Assembly (NCBI GenBank): GCA_034509425.1
Contig: JAVTVJ010000012.1
Span: 8,095,001 to 8,159,000 of the forward strand
Source: Eopsaltria australis
Taxonomy: Eukaryota; Chordata; Aves; Passeriformes; Petroicidae
Reading direction: 5' to 3'
DNA length: 64,000 nucleotides
The notes beneath the pieces were generated by a model. The model did no database searches, had not been told where the DNA came from, and worked only from the letters and a program-made list of their open reading frames with translations. This document shows positions 59,697 to 64,000 of the stretch, in pieces. Every line of letters begins with the position of its first letter. The first letter of the stretch is position 1. The position numbers were made by a program, and so were the translations under genes.

Positions 59697-62600
59697 ACTG
59701 GCCCTTTCACCTCTAGGATACAACTGGAGCATGTTTTCTTAGGTTTCTTCCACTACTGTTGGAGCAAAAACATACTTCATCTCTCCCCCAAATTTTCTTC
59801 CTGGTAGGCAAAGGAACTTTTAAGCAAATATCTTTTGCAACAACAGTGAGAAGAAATCTGAGCATTTCTGGCACTGGGTTTGTAACCCCTTCCATAATCT
59901 GGGGAGATTACACCATTTCCCTGCACTGACAGCCTTAGGTTAAAAACTTTGGAACCATTCCTGATGAGCATAGAGGGGTTAAGCACATGCAATACCAACT
60001 GAGATGCTTGAGAAGAAGACATAAAAAAGAACTGAACATGGGTATGTCTAATACCCTACCTTAAACCATGCACAAATAAAAACTCTGATCACTGTTGCTT
60101 CACTTTTACCAGCCAAAATACAGGCACTGCTTTCTGTGAAACCACATAGCTTTGCTGAAACTATCTCCACATGAAGACACATGAGTGTAGCAGTTCACAA
60201 GAGCTAGGAGAAGCAGGGCATAGTAAATCAAGAGCATCCAGTCCTACAAATAAGATAATATTAATTCAGAGAAATTAAGTGACTTACATATGATCATGTA
60301 TGCCCTAAGCCACAGCCAAAGCCAAAATCATATCCAGAATTTTCAAATTCAGGTGCTCTGAATTGAGTGAATGATGCTGATACAGTTGTGTAGGTGCATC
60401 ACTATTTGTGTTTTAACTCTCAGAACATACCTGAACGGGGAAGATGAACTCTTGACAAGTATCACCTGGTAACAGGGCACCCACTGACTCCATGAGTCTC
60501 TCTTTGCAGATACCATGCCAATGTTATGAGTCTTTATGAAGTTCCATAAGAGGAGCAGGAGGAAGTATTTTCTTGTGCACAGATATGTATGACTCGCAGA
60601 AAGAGTGCTGAACAAACCAGACATTCACGTGCTCATGTTCCACCAACAACACTCTTCTGTTTACCCCCATATTTATTAATTCCATACATGTGTATGTACA
60701 GGTACATACACAGATAATTTTATACACACCTTTGGCAGAGAGGCCATTTGGGTTAGGTATACACACGAGTATTAACTGTGCTGTAACAACCATCTAGCAA
60801 CACATATTTTCAAATGTTGTGGCATTGACTATAAATTCAGGATAACCTTGCAAAAAATGGACTGTGTGATTTAGTGACTGTCTTGCTGAATTGATAGAAG
60901 AGGATTAAATTATGACTATCAAACCATTCACCTTTGTCAGTGGATCTAATCACGATCTGTTTGATAGCGACAAAAAAAATGCCGTCTGACGGCAGCTTTG
61001 TAGCTTTGTGAATGAGTGAATTAGTTCCCACTGGCTGAGCACTAACTGCAAACTGTTATCACTTCACTGTTGCTGTTACGACTTTTGCTTTACTCAATAG
61101 CTTCATTTTCAAGGTAGAAATCTGTAAGGAATGGAATTAAAATTCTTTGACCTAGTCTGTGCAAGAGCTGGAAAAACGAAAAGAAAAGCAATACCCTTTT
61201 CAGATAAACCTCACAAAACTAAAGGCAAAGGACCATTAGGCAGATCCTCCGATACAGCTTTTATTTTACAAGTCATTATACTTCACACAATTAACCCACT
61301 TTTGAATAAACTGTACTGTTAGTATGGCACATCTTCTAGAAAGGCACGCTCTCTCTCTGAAGACATTAAGAGTTGGCAAATCGTCATTTCTCTGGATGAC
61401 TGATTCACTATTAAAATCTCCTCATTTGGATTCATCTTGGCTTCGGCTTCTGGCCATTGGTTTTTGTCTTTCTTGTCCCCAGTGCATTTTAAAACCCCCT
61501 AAGGCCTGGTGTTTTCTTCTTAAGAAGAAAATTAACTGTGTGTGTAAAGAGCCCTGAATACTTTGCCTCTTCATCAAATACTTCAGGGATGTTTCTTGCC
61601 AATGATCATAGGAAAGAGCTCCTGGACATATACATATTTTAAAATCAGTTGTGCAATAAAATGCAAGAAGATTTATAAATGCTGGTAAAAATCACTGAAT
61701 ACAAAAGGCAGATCCCTCCAGCCCAACTACATGTAGTCACACTTTTACCTCATACTGGAATCTCAAAATGCTCCCATAAAACTTCTTTCGGATCAAATGG
61801 GATAAACCATTGACTTGTATAAAAACTCAAGAAAGAAAATATTTGATTTTCAAGTTTTGTGCATTTTGGCAGTCTTACTAGAACTTAACAAAATTGGGAA
61901 ATTTGTCAGATTTTTATCTCAACAGTTCTGCAGTACTGGAGACAAATACTGCTGTTGAGACTTCCATTCAAACCCATCACTTGCAACTGTGTTGGTTTTG
62001 AGAGGTAGGAAATTGCACCAAATGCCTTTTCTGGGCACTTTGAAGGGGAGAATTAAGGGGTATTTTCAATCTCCAAAATTTCTTCTCAAATTACACCAGT
62101 TGAATTTTGTACTGTGGTATCTATGATCATCTGCCAGTTCAAGTCAAGGGAGTTACAATATAAATAGATATATTCCTGAAACTCTCTCAGAAGCAAAGTA
62201 CAAACATTTCCATCAAAGCTGATTTAAGAATATCTGCCAAGAAAGGATGCCTCATACTTTTGCCTTCCTCCTTAACTGTTGTTCATTTTTGCAAAGAAGT
62301 TATTAGAACAGGGAAAACAATTAATAAATACATACAAATCCATCCATCTTTTATCCCCTCAACCCATCTCTGTGATACAGGAGGGACTGGTTGATGCAGA
62401 GGGAGGTTGGACATGGGGAAAGGCAACGTTAATGAAATCCCTGTACTGAACTACTGGCAAGTTATCACTTCAGCCTGCATTTCTATGCTCATGCACACAC
62501 CAACACTTACAAACGGAGCACTGAACGTTCTTTTTGGTACCTACCCCATACCCACAAGATATTGCTGTTGCTTTCTCTCCAGATTCCAGATTTTTCTGTC

Positions 62601-64000
62601 TGAATTCCAGATCTTGATTTGGAAAATGCATTTGGAAAAGAGAACAAGAATAGATCAGAAGGAAGCAGGCAGCCACCTCTCACTAGGAACACTTTCTGAC
62701 TGGAGTACTGCTCTCCAAACCAACGCTGAGGGCCCTGCTGACCACAGCAAAGCAAGGACATCAAAACCTGCTTAAGAAAAGGCTCCACTGTGTGTTCTCT
62801 AACATGACTTTTAAGGTGATCAGTCTTTAAGGGCATCTTGGTTAGAGGTTGACAAACCCTGACAGATGCTTGCAGTTAACTGTGTTCAGGTGAAATACCA
62901 GGAACCATGACTTCTAAACTGCCTCTACAGGCACCACAAGGACCTGTCTGACATTCCTAGCACTCCTCAAGGTCACACTTTGAAACATGATAAAGAGACA
63001 CTTTCTAAATCATCAACTTCCTTCTGCTAAGGAATGACTGATGGCTTTTAATTCTCCTTATTTTCAGAGGCTTCTGGCAGAACTGTGACATTAAATATTC
63101 AGTGAAATATAAGTAAGGTTTGAAAATGCCTGCTCTGAAAGAGCTTGGAATCATTAGTGAGTGCATCTCATACTGCAAAAGCCTCCGTCTGGCAGGTTAT
63201 GCATCAGAGTCATCCATTTCTTACCTCAAAAATTATCAGTTTATTTATCAGCTACAGGACACAGTCCCTCCATTTGAAGCATTTATATATTTCTGTTACT
63301 TTCACAGCTAATATTGTTTGAGAAGGTCAGGGAAGAAAGCTCGTCTCACATCTCTTTCACTATCAAACTGACTTGACATTGGATGTAAAACTCAAACCCC
63401 TTCTTCAAACAGAAACAAACAAATAGGTAAAGGTTGAATTTCTTTGGAAGGGTGCTGCATTGTTAGGCAGTTTAGCTGAATGTTGCATTTGAAGAATATT
63501 TGACATCTCCAGTGCCATGAAAGAGGTCAGGCAGTTCAAAAGAAGCCTTCTTGCTTGCTGGCTTCTAAGAAACCAATTCATTTTGTTACTATGGTGAAGT
63601 ACGCAGAATAGATCACACATAATTCATTCCTCCACAAACATTTTATTGCAAAAATATACTGGTTATTTTCTGTAATATCAAATATTATTTCAGGGCTTGT
63701 AGATTTTGTTTCAGACAGGTTATGCCAAGAAATTACAGAAAATTGTAATATTCAAGAGATTTGAAATCTGCAGATGGAAAGCTGTGTATAAAAGTCAGCA
63801 ATGTTAGCATTGTTTATACAGCAACTGCAACTGCAGTGCTTGAGCACTAATAATTACCTGCTGCCCTGCTTCCAATCCTAATATTCATGGGGTAAAAAAC
63901 AGACCAGGCAATCTCCATTTTCACTTGAAGCATTCACTTCTGGTTGGTGTTGGAGAAGGCTGATTTATAATTTACCCTGTATTAAATATTTGTAGCTATA

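Larger units (their letters stand above)
57282..64000. other. intergenic, no supported gene
   Basis: AT-rich sequence with only short open frames. Simple repeats are TTTTG units at 59001-59029 and TTTG units at 59673-59696. No exon of the expected neighbour CLMN was recognised. Confidence 0.55.

Noticed and set aside
1..64000. CRISPR arrays, operons, insertion sequences or phage genes
   Set aside because: The sequence is vertebrate nuclear DNA with introns and CR1; the tandem repeats are microsatellites or minisatellites without spacers.

Overview
The window looks like nuclear DNA of a bird. It carries vertebrate-type genes with small exons and GT-AG introns, CR1 retroposon fragments with the avian 3' end, many microsatellites, and long AT-rich non-coding stretches. 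Nothing here is prokaryotic or viral. The species cannot be named from the sequence.

Bases 1-25286 hold the 3' two-thirds of one plus-strand gene, SYNE3 (nesprin-3, the KASH protein of the outer nuclear membrane). I could place 14 coding exons (1414-1574, 2291-2635, 3785-3921, 5814-5961, 6688-6870, 7118-7261, 8232-8366, 9310-9471, 10190-10353, 11237-11363, 11525-11680, 12298-12447, 13693-13731, 25089-25286). Their phases chain correctly from exon to exon. Together they encode about 749 residues of spectrin-repeat rod plus the complete C-terminal KASH domain ending in PPPT. The first exon(s), with the start codon and N-terminal repeats, lie upstream of the window. One exon (1414-1574) is a base short, which breaks its frame and creates an in-frame TAA. 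All other exons are intact, so an assembly error or a recent allele is likelier than an old pseudogene.

The last intron (13732-25088) is 11.4 kb, far longer than the others. It holds eroded CR1 pieces (about 19.5-20.1 kb), a 61-base T run (24157-24217), and a duplicated block with two TTCTAGAA palindromes just before the KASH exon.

From 25287 to 64000 I find the SYNE3 3' UTR and then about 38 kb without a supported gene. In mammals SYNE3 is followed by CLMN on the same strand. I see no CLMN exon here, so the window probably ends inside that interval. The interval contains two clear CR1 copies (39131-39660 minus; about 57000-57281 plus) and several simple repeats: TA/TG at 32664-32741, GGGAGT at 42655-42694, GGGAC-type at 51219-51421 and CA/TA at 51731-51806. 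It also has a degenerate roughly 112-bp periodic repeat (50190-50700) and a small CpG-rich patch with a CTCF-like motif (56600-56790). A minus-strand stretch with coding-like composition (47165-47574) and a 204-codon open frame (36444-37055) remain unexplained.

I see no undescribed multi-gene system. The observations most worth checking are the SYNE3 frameshift, the alternative acceptor and long last intron, the coding-like fragment near 47.3 kb, the 112-bp repeat, and the CpG/CTCF-like patch.
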